Assembly: GCA_030746295.1 (NCBI GenBank)
Contig: JASLMY010000054.1
Coordinates: forward strand, 1 to 22,038
Direction: 5' to 3'
Length of the DNA stretch: 22,038 bases
Source of the DNA: Alphaproteobacteria bacterium
Lineage (GTDB): Bacteria; Pseudomonadota; Alphaproteobacteria; GCA-2731375
Made by a program: the position numbers and the translations under genes. The notes under the pieces are model-generated. The model saw only the letters and a program-made list of their open reading frames with translations. It was not told the origin of the DNA and ran no database searches. Below, piece after piece: positions 15,059-22,038 of the stretch (positions are counted from its first letter, which is position 1; each line of letters opens with the position of its first letter).

Positions 15059-17101
15059 TCAGATCGGTACGCGGACGTCCAGCCAGCGGTGTGCCGTCAC
15101 CGTCGCCTCGTCGCCGGGGCGTAGCAACGCGGTCGTGGTCTCGGATTCGACGATCGCCGGCCCGGCGACGACTTGGCCCGCCACCAGGGCCTCGAAGTCG
15201 TAGACGGGGGCGACCAGCCAGTCGCCGAGATAGATTTGCCGCGTCGCCGCCGGCGGCGAGGGCTCGCCGGTCGCCGCCGCCGGCTCCTGCGGCAGGGCCG
15301 GCAAGGCGCCGACCGCGGCGACCCGCGCGTTGACCAGCACCGGGTCCTGCTCCTTCAGGCTGTAGGTATAGAGCTCCTCGTGACGGTGCTCGAAGGCGGC
15401 CTTGATGGCCTGCAGCAGCCCTGGCGCCTCGAAATCGATTTCGTCGAGCGAGACGTCAATCTCGAAGATCTGCTCGCCATAGCGCATGTCGGCCCAATGC
15501 CGGGTCTCGATCGCGCCCTCGAACCAAGAGGCGAGATGGCGCCGGCCCTCGGCCTCCATGCCGGCGTAAAGCTCGCGAAGCGCTTGTGCGTCAAGGGCCG
15601 AGGTGTCGCCGATATGGGTCCTAAGCACCTCGAAGCGAAGCTCGGTCGCCAGCATGCCCCAGGCCGACAGTACCGAGGCGACCCGCGGCACGACGACCCG
15701 GGTCAGGTTCAGCTGTCGGGCGAGCTCGGTGGCGTGCAGGCCGGCGGCACCGCCGAAGGCCAGCAGGGCGAAACGGCGCGGGTCGACGCCGCGGCGCACT
15801 GTCGCCAGCCGGATGCCCTCGGCCATCTGCGTGTTCACCACCCGGTGCACGCCTTCCGCCGCGCGAACCCCGTCGACGCCGAGGGCCGTGCCCAGGCCGT
15901 CGAGGGCGGCGCGGGCGCTGGCAACATCCAGGCTGGCGCGACCGCCCAGGAAGTTCTCCGGGTCGAGATAGCCGAGCACGACGCTGGCATCGGTCACCGT
16001 CGGCTCGGTGCCGCCCTGGCCATAGCAGGCCGGGCCCGGCACGGCGCCGGCGCTCTCCGGCCCCACCTGCAACAGGCCGCCGGTGTCGACCCGCGCGATC
16101 GAGCCGCCGCCCGCACCCAGCGTGACGATGTCGAGACTGGGAAGTGCGATCCGCTCGTTGACGACGCTGCGCTCGGTCGAGAGGGTCGGCTGGCCGTCGA
16201 CGATCAGCGAGATATCGGTCGAGGTGCCGCCCATGTCGAAGGGGATGAGGTCGCCGATGCCGACCAGCTCGGCCGCGTGGCGGGCGCCGGCGACGCCGCC
16301 GGCGGGCCCCGACAGGACCGTGCCGGCGGCCATGCGGATGGCCTCGGCGATCGGCGTGATTCCGCCGTGGCTGAGGATGATCAGTACCGGCCCCGCATAG
16401 CCCGCACCCTGCAGCCGCTCGGCCAGCCGCGAGAGATAGCGCGCCAGGGTCGGTGCCACATAGGCGTTCACCACCGTGGTCGAGACCCGCTCGAACTCCT
16501 TGATCTGCGGCAGCACCTCCGACGAAAGGCAGACGTGGACCTTGGGCAGGGCCGCCGCCAGCGCCTCCCGGGTCGCCCGCTCGTGGCGGTCGTCCAGGTA
16601 GCTGTGCAGATAGCAGACCGCGACCGAATCCACTTTTGCCCGCTTCAGCCGGGCGATCGCCTTGGCGAGTGACTCTTGGTCCAGCGCCTTCTCGACCCGG
16701 CCGTCGGCGCGGATCCGCTCGGCGACCCCGAGGCGAAGGTGTCTCGGCACCAACGGCTCGGGCCGCGGCATGCGTAGGTTGTAGCGGTCCGGCTTCAGGC
16801 CCTCGCGCATCTCCAGCACGTCACGGTGGCCCTCGGTCGTCAGCAGGCCGACCGCGGCGCCCTTGCGTTCCAGCAGCGCGTTCGTCGCCACCGTGGTGCC
16901 GTGCACGATGCGCTCCGTGCTCGCCAACAGGTCGCCCAAGCCCACACCCAGCATGACCGCCAATTGCTCGAGGCCATTCATGACCCCGATCGACTGATCC
17001 TCCGGTGTCGAAGCGGCCTTGGCGAGTGTCACTGTGCCCTGATCGTCGACCGCCACCAAGTCCGTGAAGGTGCCGCCGACGTCGATACCTATGCGATACA
17101 T
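15059..17101 (-). CDS. hyuA: Hydantoinase/oxoprolinase family subunit A (HyuA-like)
   Basis: The 680-residue product is the ATP-binding subunit of the family that includes N-methylhydantoinase, 5-oxoprolinase and acetone or acetophenone carboxylases. It opens with YRIGIDVGGTFTDLV, the actin-like ATPase phosphate loop (5-14 GIDVGGTFTD), followed by VHGTTVATNALLERKGA near residue 90. The mid-region has SGPAGGVAGA and FDMGGTSTDI (a second nucleotide-binding loop), then LGAGGGSIA. The C-terminal third is the usual hydantoinase A extension. The ATG at 17101 is preferred because family members begin directly at this loop; the frame is open to 17194 but that part overlaps hyuB. It starts seven bases after the hyuB stop, so coupled translation is likely. 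The substrate cannot be told from sequence. Confidence 0.9.
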   Translation of the reverse strand: MYRIGIDVGGTFTDLVAVDDQGTVTLAKAASTPEDQSIGVMNGLEQLAVMLGVGLGDLLASTERIVHGTTVATNALLERKGAAVGLLTTEGHRDVLEMREGLKPDRYNLRMPRPEPLVPRHLRLGVAERIRADGRVEKALDQESLAKAIARLKRAKVDSVAVCYLHSYLDDRHERATREALAAALPKVHVCLSSEVLPQIKEFERVSTTVVNAYVAPTLARYLSRLAERLQGAGYAGPVLIILSHGGITPIAEAIRMAAGTVLSGPAGGVAGARHAAELVGIGDLIPFDMGGTSTDISLIVDGQPTLSTERSVVNERIALPSLDIVTLGAGGGSIARVDTGGLLQVGPESAGAVPGPACYGQGGTEPTVTDASVVLGYLDPENFLGGRASLDVASARAALDGLGTALGVDGVRAAEGVHRVVNTQMAEGIRLATVRRGVDPRRFALLAFGGAAGLHATELARQLNLTRVVVPRVASVLSAWGMLATELRFEVLRTHIGDTSALDAQALRELYAGMEAEGRRHLASWFEGAIETRHWADMRYGEQIFEIDVSLDEIDFEAPGLLQAIKAAFEHRHEELYTYSLKEQDPVLVNARVAAVGALPALPQEPAAATGEPSPPAATRQIYLGDWLVAPVYDFEALVAGQVVAGPAIVESETTTALLRPGDEATVTAHRWLDVRVPI

Positions 17102-17108
17102 CGAATTG

Positions 17109-18803
17109 TCACTTCTCAAATGTCTGGGTTGCGGAAGCCGGCGCCGACCGGGACCGGCGTCGCTTGGTGAAACCGTTGCGGCGGTCTTGGGCACGCGCCG
17201 CCGAGGAACGTGCCTCGGGCGGACCCCAGCCGCCGCCGCCGGCCGAATGGAACTCGAAGACGGTGCCCGGCGGCACCTCCAGCCCTTCCTCCTTGGTCTT
17301 CAAGGCGCGTGGGCGGTGGCCGGGCAGGCGCATCAGATAGCGGTGCGGCGCCCCTTCGCCGCCGCCCAAAAGGCCGCAGGAGCCATGGCGGACACCGTCG
17401 CCCGCCGTGTTGGCCCGGCAGGGGCCTTCGGTCTCGATCACGAGCTCCAGGTCGACGCCGGAGCCACCGACAAAGCGACCGTCGCCGCCGGAGTCGGGGC
17501 GATACTCGTGGCGCCGGAAGTGCAGCGGGAAGCGGGCTTCGACGACCTCGATCGAACCGAACTTGAGGCCGCCGGTCGAATGCCACTCGCCGACGCCGTG
17601 CCAGCCGTCGCCGCCGGCCGAGGCGCCGCCGCCGGGGCGGGCGTGGAAGAGGTGCCAGATGAAAGGCTTGTCGTTGCGCGGATCCTCGCCCTTGATGGCG
17701 ATTCGGAAACGCCGGCCCCAGCCGGCCATGACCCGCTCGGGACAGGCCGCCGCCAGGGCCTTGACGATGGCCTCGACGATCTCCTGCGAGCAATGGCTGG
17801 TCGACAGCGTCACCGGCGCCCCCGGATTGGCCCAGACGATCGTGCCTGGCTTGGCCTTGACCGTCACCGGGCGCAGCGAGCCGTCGTTCTTCGGAATCTC
17901 CGGGTCGAAAAGAAAAGCGAGCGCCATCGCCACCGCCGACTGCATGTTGGCGTGCGAGGAATTGACGAAGCTGGTGACTTGCGCGTCGGAGCGGCTGAGG
18001 TCGACCTCCAGCTCGCTGCCCCTGACCGTCACCGTCGCCCGGATGGCGATGTCGGTGTTGCCGCGGCCGTCGTCGTCGAGTTCGGCCTCGCCTTCGTAGA
18101 CGCCGTCCTTCCAAGTGGCGAGAACGGCCCGGACCTGGCGCTCGGCGGCGTCCAGGATGGTCTCGACCGCGGCCTCGACGATATCGGCGCCGAACTCCGC
18201 CATCAGGTCCAGGAGGCGCCGCTCGCCGAGGCGGACCGAGCCGATCTGCGCCGCCAAATCGCCCTGGAAGTCGCGCGGGTGGCGGACGTTGACCCAGAGC
18301 ATCTGCTGCACGTCCTCGCGCAGCTCGCCTCGGGAATAGAGGCGGAGCGGTGGTACCCGGAGGCCTTCCTGCCAGATCTCCGTCGCCGAGGCGTTGTAGG
18401 CTCCATGGGTGGCACCGCCGATGTCGGAGTGGTGGGCCCGGTTGACGGTCCAGAACAACAGCCGCTCGCCGGCGAAGACCGGCACGAAGGCGGTCAGGTC
18501 CGGCAGGTGGCTGCCGCCGAAATAGGGGTCGTTCAAGAGGAAGACGTCGCCCTCGTGGACGTCGTCCTCGAAGAACTCGCGCAGCGCCCGGACGGCCCAG
18601 GGCAGCGCGCCCACGTGTACCGGAATGTGCTCCGCCTGTGCCACCAGACGGCCCTCCTCACCGCAGATCGCGGTCGAGAAATCGCGGCTCGAATTGAGGA
18701 TCTGGGAATAGGAGGTCCTGAGCATCGCTTCGCCCATCTCTTCGACGATGGCGACGAGGCGGTGCTGGACCACTGAAACGGTGATCGGATCGACGTTCTT
18801 CAC
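17109..18803 (-). CDS. hyuB: Hydantoinase/oxoprolinase family subunit B (HyuB-like)
   Basis: The 564-residue product pairs with the HyuA-like subunit. The N-terminus DPITVSVVQHRLVAIVEEMGEAM is the family start, followed by DFSTAICGEEGRLVAQ, HVGALPWAV, LNDPYFGGSHLPD and NRAHHSDIGG, all typical of hydantoinase B, and the glycine-rich AGGGGWGPP close to the end. After that a basic tail of about 35 residues (rich in Arg, Ser and Ala) goes beyond the usual domain. I chose GTG 18803 because it places the start five residues before DPIT as in relatives, but it lacks a clear ribosome site; ATG 18839 and TTG 18881 are in-frame alternatives. It lies downstream of the LysR gene on the same strand. An ATP-dependent cyclic amide hydrolase or a carboxylase are both possible. 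Confidence 0.88.
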   Translation of the reverse strand: MKNVDPITVSVVQHRLVAIVEEMGEAMLRTSYSQILNSSRDFSTAICGEEGRLVAQAEHIPVHVGALPWAVRALREFFEDDVHEGDVFLLNDPYFGGSHLPDLTAFVPVFAGERLLFWTVNRAHHSDIGGATHGAYNASATEIWQEGLRVPPLRLYSRGELREDVQQMLWVNVRHPRDFQGDLAAQIGSVRLGERRLLDLMAEFGADIVEAAVETILDAAERQVRAVLATWKDGVYEGEAELDDDGRGNTDIAIRATVTVRGSELEVDLSRSDAQVTSFVNSSHANMQSAVAMALAFLFDPEIPKNDGSLRPVTVKAKPGTIVWANPGAPVTLSTSHCSQEIVEAIVKALAAACPERVMAGWGRRFRIAIKGEDPRNDKPFIWHLFHARPGGGASAGGDGWHGVGEWHSTGGLKFGSIEVVEARFPLHFRRHEYRPDSGGDGRFVGGSGVDLELVIETEGPCRANTAGDGVRHGSCGLLGGGEGAPHRYLMRLPGHRPRALKTKEEGLEVPPGTVFEFHSAGGGGWGPPEARSSAARAQDRRNGFTKRRRSRSAPASATQTFEK

Positions 18804-18915
18804 GGAAGGGCCCGAAACTCCATGCTGTCGGGAGGCCATGCCTCGGACGAGGCGGCGGAAACTTGAGTGTAGGGCGCCCAATCGGCGCCGGCAACGCGGT
18901 TGACGGCTGGGCCCC

Positions 18916-19797
18916 TCAGGCGGCGGCCTCCTCCATCAGCCAGTCGCGAAAAGCCCTGAGACTCGGCCGCGTCGCCTTGGCCTCGGGATAGAGGAGCTGC
19001 ATCGGCCGGGCGGAGCGCCGCACCGTCGCGAACGGGCGCACCAGCCGGCCTTGCGCCAGGTCGTCGCGGACCAGCGCCTCGATACCGATGGCGACACCCA
19101 GGCCCTCGATCGCCGCCTGGGTCGCCAGATTGAGGCTCTCGAACCGGGGCCCTTTGTCGGCCGCAACGCCCTCGACGCCGGCGTGGCGCAGCCAACGGGG
19201 CCAGTCGTCGGGGCGCGGGTCGCAATGCAGCAGGGTTGCCGAGGCCAGGTCCGCCGGGCGCCGCAGGCGGGCCGCCAGCGCGGGCGCGGCGATGGGGAAG
19301 GTCTCCACTTCGGTGATCTTGTGCGCGGCGAGGCCGCTCGGCGCCGCGCCTTCTGGCAAGACTTGGATCGCCAGATCATAGTCGTCACGGGCGAAGTCCA
19401 CCGGTACCAGAGACGTGGTCAAGCGCACGTCGATCTCCGGGTGGCGGTCGTAGAAGCGGCCCCAGCGGGGGATGAACCAGCGGATGGCGAAGCTCGGGTT
19501 GGCGCAGATCGACACCGTGCCGTCGTCGTCCGCGCCCTGCACCCGGGCCGTCGCCGCCGCGACGCGGGCGAGCGGGGTGCGGATCTCGTCCAGATATTCG
19601 CGCCCCGTCCGGGTCAGCTCGACGTGCCGGTGTTGGCGCAGGAAGAGCTTGGCGCCGAGCAGTGCTTCCAGCCCCTGAATCTGCCGGCTGACCGCTCCCG
19701 GAGTCACGGCGAGTTCCTCTGCCGCATGCAGAAAACTCAAATGACGCGCCGACGCCTCGAAGGCTCGAAGGGCTTGAATTGAAGGGTATCGAGTCAT
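18916..19797 (-). CDS. LysR-family transcriptional regulator (GcvA-like)
   Basis: The 293-residue product has the winged helix-turn-helix at residues 1-60, beginning YPSIQALRAFEASARHLSF and including AAEELAVTPGAVSRQIQGLE, the recognition region. A co-inducer-binding domain follows from about residue 90, with the FIPRWGRFYDRHPEIDVRL and AAIEGLGVAIG segments characteristic of the GcvA subgroup. Length is normal. The gene diverges from the acyl-CoA dehydrogenase gene and lies upstream of hyuB on the same strand, so it may control either or both. A T-N11-A palindrome lies 15 bases upstream of its start codon, consistent with autoregulation. The inducer is unknown; GcvA itself senses glycine, but most subgroup members do not. 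Confidence 0.93.
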   Translation of the reverse strand: MTRYPSIQALRAFEASARHLSFLHAAEELAVTPGAVSRQIQGLEALLGAKLFLRQHRHVELTRTGREYLDEIRTPLARVAAATARVQGADDDGTVSICANPSFAIRWFIPRWGRFYDRHPEIDVRLTTSLVPVDFARDDYDLAIQVLPEGAAPSGLAAHKITEVETFPIAAPALAARLRRPADLASATLLHCDPRPDDWPRWLRHAGVEGVAADKGPRFESLNLATQAAIEGLGVAIGIEALVRDDLAQGRLVRPFATVRRSARPMQLLYPEAKATRPSLRAFRDWLMEEAAA

Positions 19798-19811
19798 GGT
19801 CTTAGATTAAC

Positions 19812-19830
19812 GATTGAATATATCTCAATC
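19812..19830. promoter_or_regulatory. Probable LysR operator (T-N11-A palindrome)
   Basis: GATTGA (19812-19817) and TCAATC (19825-19830) are perfect inverted copies seven bases apart. The inner TGA-N7-TCA gives exactly the T-N11-A spacing of LysR-type binding sites. It lies in the 124-base AT-richer gap between the divergent LysR and acyl-CoA dehydrogenase genes, the usual place for such a site. Confidence 0.6.
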
Positions 19831-19911
19831 AAGACATGCCGACAAATCGTTTGTCGCCAGCCCCGTCCTTCGCCATCTTCCCGCCAGCAGCCCGGAAACC
19901 GACCGTCCGAT

Positions 19912-19916
19912 GGAGG
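19912..19916 (+). promoter_or_regulatory. Ribosome binding site deciding the acyl-CoA dehydrogenase start
   Basis: GGAGG at 19912-19916 lies five bases before ATG 19922. It falls inside the sequence that the in-frame ATG 19910 or TTG 19814 would translate, so it favours 19922 as the true start. Confidence 0.6.
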
Positions 19917-19921
19917 ATGTC

Positions 19922-21691
19922 ATGAGCCTTGCCGAAGTTCAGCCGATCGACCTGCCGAAGAGCACGAACGAGTGGGTCGCACCCGACTGCCGCGGACTCA
20001 ACTTCTTCTCGATCGACGCCAGCCTGCAGTCCCTCCTCGGCCTCTACATGGCGGACGACCTCCGGGCCCACATGACGCCTCATTTCGATCGCTTGGGCGA
20101 AATCGCCGGCGGCCGCCTCGACGACCTCTCGCGTCTTGCGGACCGTCACGACCCGATCCTGCATGTCCGCGACCACCGCGGCGTCGACGAGGACTGGATC
20201 GAGTTTCACCCCGCCTATCGCGAGATGGAACAGGTCGGTTATGGTGACTTCGGCATCCACTGCATGACGCACAGGCCGGGCGTGCTGGGCTGGCCCGACA
20301 AGGTCGCCCCGATCGCCAAGTACGTCTTCCAGTACCTCTTCACCCAGTCGGAGTTCGGCCTGATGTGCCCGATCTCCGCCACCGACACCTCAGCCCTGCT
20401 GATCGAGCGTTACGGCGACGATGAGACCAAGCGGCGCTTCTTGCCCCGCATGCTGACCAAGAACATGGGCGAGATACTCAAAGCCGCCCAGTTCATGACC
20501 GAGAAGACCGGTGGTTCCGACGTCGCCAATTTGGAGCTGGAGGCGCGTTTCGAGGACGGCGTCTGGCGGCTCTACGGCGAGAAGTGGTTCTGCTCTTGCG
20601 CCGACGGCGACGTTGCCCTGCTGTTGGCCCGGCCCCAGGGCGCACCCGGCGGCAGCCGCGGTCTCGGCCTCTTCGCCATGCCGCGCCATCTCGACGACGG
20701 CGCGCGCAACAGCTACCGCATTGTTCGCCTGAAGCCGAAGCTTGGCACCCGCTCGATGGCCTCGGGCGAGATCGTCTTCGACGGCGCTGTCGCCTATGCC
20801 TTGGGAGACACCAGCCGGGGCCTGAAGCAGATGATGGACCAGGTCAACATGTCGCGACTCTCGCACGGCGTCCGTGCCGCGGGCATGATGCGGCGCTGTC
20901 TCAATGAGGCCATGGTCGTGGCCCGCGAGCGGATCGCCTTCGGCGAGCGCATCATCGAAAAGCCGCTGCTGCGCCGCCAGCTGATGAAGCTGATGGTGCC
21001 GACCGAGCAGGTCCTCTCCATGGTGATGCTGATCGCCCAGCAGTTGGAATACGCGGACCGCGGCGACTTCCGGGCGGAGAACCTGGTCCGCATCCTGACG
21101 CCGCTTCTGAAGTTCCGCTCCTGCCGCGACAGCATCACCGTCGCCACCGGCGCCATGGAGGTCCGCGGCGGCAACGGCTTTATCGAGGACTGGGTCAATT
21201 CGAAACTGGTCCGCGACGCCCACACCGGCGTGCTGTGGGAGGGCACCTCCAACATCAACGCCCTCGACATCACCACCCGCGCCATCGCCAAGGTGGGCGC
21301 GCACCGCGACTTGGCCGAGGACCTTGCCGAGCGACTGGAGGCCTGCGTGCCGCTGCCGGGCCAATTCCGCGGCGAGTTGCAGGCCACCGTCGAGCGCGCG
21401 GTCCGCTTCGCCGAGGAGGTCGCGGAAAGCGGCAACGAGACGCTGGCCCGCCAGGCCGCCGACGCCCTTTACCACATCGCCAGCGCCGTCCTGTTGGCGA
21501 CCGAGGGCGCTACGCTCGGCGCCCGGGGCGGCGATGCCCGCCGCCTGCTGCTGGCCCGCATGGTGGTCGCGCATCGGCTCAGTCCGCATGACCCGCTGGC
21601 GGTCGGCGACGAAGAGGACGCCGCCATTTCCGCCTTGCTGGACGAGGCGCCGGTCAGCTTGGAACACGCCGCCGCCCTGTTGGCGGCTTAG
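19922..21691 (+). CDS. AidB-like acyl-CoA dehydrogenase family flavoprotein
   Basis: The 589-residue product belongs to the acyl-CoA dehydrogenase superfamily, FAD-dependent enzymes that oxidise acyl-CoA thioesters. The flavin-contacting motif is FMTEKTGGSDV (191-201), the form found in E. coli AidB rather than the AMTEP form of ordinary enzymes, followed by GEKWFCSCADGD (219-230), KLGTRSMASGEIVFD (273-287), GAMEVRGGNGFIED (410-423) and LWEGTSNINALDI (438-450). Glu440 lies in the catalytic-base position. About 140 residues follow as a helical C-terminal domain, as in long family members. The strong ribosome site at 19912-19916 selects ATG 19922. It is divergent from, and probably controlled by, the LysR gene. 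Whether it dehydrogenates a CoA ester or has an AidB-type protective role cannot be settled from sequence. Confidence 0.88.
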   Translation: MSLAEVQPIDLPKSTNEWVAPDCRGLNFFSIDASLQSLLGLYMADDLRAHMTPHFDRLGEIAGGRLDDLSRLADRHDPILHVRDHRGVDEDWIEFHPAYREMEQVGYGDFGIHCMTHRPGVLGWPDKVAPIAKYVFQYLFTQSEFGLMCPISATDTSALLIERYGDDETKRRFLPRMLTKNMGEILKAAQFMTEKTGGSDVANLELEARFEDGVWRLYGEKWFCSCADGDVALLLARPQGAPGGSRGLGLFAMPRHLDDGARNSYRIVRLKPKLGTRSMASGEIVFDGAVAYALGDTSRGLKQMMDQVNMSRLSHGVRAAGMMRRCLNEAMVVARERIAFGERIIEKPLLRRQLMKLMVPTEQVLSMVMLIAQQLEYADRGDFRAENLVRILTPLLKFRSCRDSITVATGAMEVRGGNGFIEDWVNSKLVRDAHTGVLWEGTSNINALDITTRAIAKVGAHRDLAEDLAERLEACVPLPGQFRGELQATVERAVRFAEEVAESGNETLARQAADALYHIASAVLLATEGATLGARGGDARRLLLARMVVAHRLSPHDPLAVGDEEDAAISALLDEAPVSLEHAAALLAA

Positions 21692-21708
21692 GGGCGGGCG
21701 GCAGAACC

Positions 21709-21760
21709 GACCCGGTCCCAGGCGCAACGCCCCGGGCGCCGCGGTTCGGCCGACCGGGTC
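21709..21760 (+). terminator. GC-rich stem-loop after the acyl-CoA dehydrogenase gene
   Basis: GACCCGGTC (21709-21717) and GACCGGGTC (21752-21760) are perfect inverted copies, with an inner GGCGC/GCGCC pair (21721-21725, 21736-21740). The structure begins 17 bases after the stop codon. No T-run follows, so it is not a classical intrinsic terminator; it may protect the transcript's 3' end or assist termination. Confidence 0.4.
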
Positions 21761-22038
21761 CGGGCCAGGGCTCGCGCAATGGCCGGAACGAGCGACGATT
21801 GCTGACGATCACCTGTTATAGCGAAGGTAATAACGGCGACCGAAACCGGCAAAGGCTCGCCCTGGCAGAGAACGCGACGCGGCAATACAGGGTCGAGCCG
21901 ACGGCATTCTTGAATTGGAAAGGTCCAGGGCTAACCGATCGGAGAGAGCGCCTTTCCATGCCAACCGATATTCCCCAGATAACGGCCGGTTCCGGCCATC
22001 AGAGTAGCCATTCAGGGCCCCGACGGCAATTCTGAATC
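21761..22038. other. Right-edge region without a supported gene
   Basis: Together with the stem-loop before it, this forms the 347-base gene-free stretch after the acyl-CoA dehydrogenase gene. It contains GGAAAGG/CCTTTCC (21917-21923, 21951-21957) and a short GGCCGG-TT-CCGGCC palindrome (21984-21997). A 25-codon ORF from ATG 21958, preceded by GGAGAGAG, resembles no family I know. Composition is slightly less GC-rich than the coding parts. Confidence 0.4.

Noticed and set aside
17064..18776. 570-codon plus-strand ORF opposite hyuB
   Set aside because: The translated sequence looks like mirrored codons of hyuB, without a domain, while hyuB itself has motifs from end to end.
20390..21727. 445-codon minus-strand ORF opposite the acyl-CoA dehydrogenase gene
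   Set aside because: Antisense shadow of a gene with conserved flavin and catalytic motifs.
21958..22035. Possible 25-codon gene with GGAGAGAG upstream
   Set aside because: Too short and with no recognisable homology; a ribosome-like site alone is weak evidence, and the region is at the window edge.

Overview
The window is GC-rich double-stranded DNA, densely coding, with short intergenic gaps, frequent 1-16 base gene overlaps and some GTG starts. Gene content and protein style suggest an alphaproteobacterium, probably of a Rhodospirillales-like lineage; this is inference from protein resemblance, as no rRNA or tRNA gene is present. I see no insertion sequence, prophage or CRISPR array.

Left edge (1-2284): a minus-strand P2A-type cation ATPase (Ca2+-ATPase-like), cut by the window start so its last membrane helices are missing. 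It diverges from the next operon across about 190 bases that contain a perfect 9-base inverted repeat just upstream of the transporter gene.

Centre (2285-13895): a compact nucleoside scavenging locus. On the plus strand, in order: a BMP/PnrA-family periplasmic binding protein, a double-domain ABC ATPase, two membrane permeases, cytidine deaminase (cdd), purine nucleoside phosphorylase (punA), thymidine phosphorylase (deoA), phosphopentomutase (deoB), adenosine deaminase (add) and a TrpF-like TIM-barrel protein of unclear function. Most junctions overlap or are under 13 bases. Converging on it from the minus strand, five bases away, is a secreted UshA-like 5'-nucleotidase. The logic is: the nucleotidase strips phosphate from nucleotides in the periplasm, the ABC system imports the nucleosides, the deaminases convert cytidine and adenosine to uridine and inosine, the phosphorylases split off the base, and DeoB turns (deoxy)ribose-1-phosphate into the 5-phosphate for central metabolism. 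The TrpF-like protein keeps the isomerase catalytic pair but appears to lack the anthranilate-contacting arginine motif, and is the most interesting unknown here.

Middle right (13896-15058): a structured leader upstream of the nucleotidase gene, a stand-alone cyclic-nucleotide-binding domain protein, a 361-base non-coding stretch holding a 269-base nest of inverted repeats with 29-base outer arms, and a small two-helix membrane protein whose stop codon overlaps the end of that repeat element.

Right (15059-22038): hyuB-hyuA, a hydantoinase/oxoprolinase pair of unknown substrate, downstream of a GcvA-like LysR regulator gene on the same strand. The LysR gene diverges from an AidB-like acyl-CoA dehydrogenase gene; the shared promoter region contains a clean T-N11-A palindrome suited to LysR binding. 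The last 347 bases hold a GC-rich stem-loop and no gene I can support.
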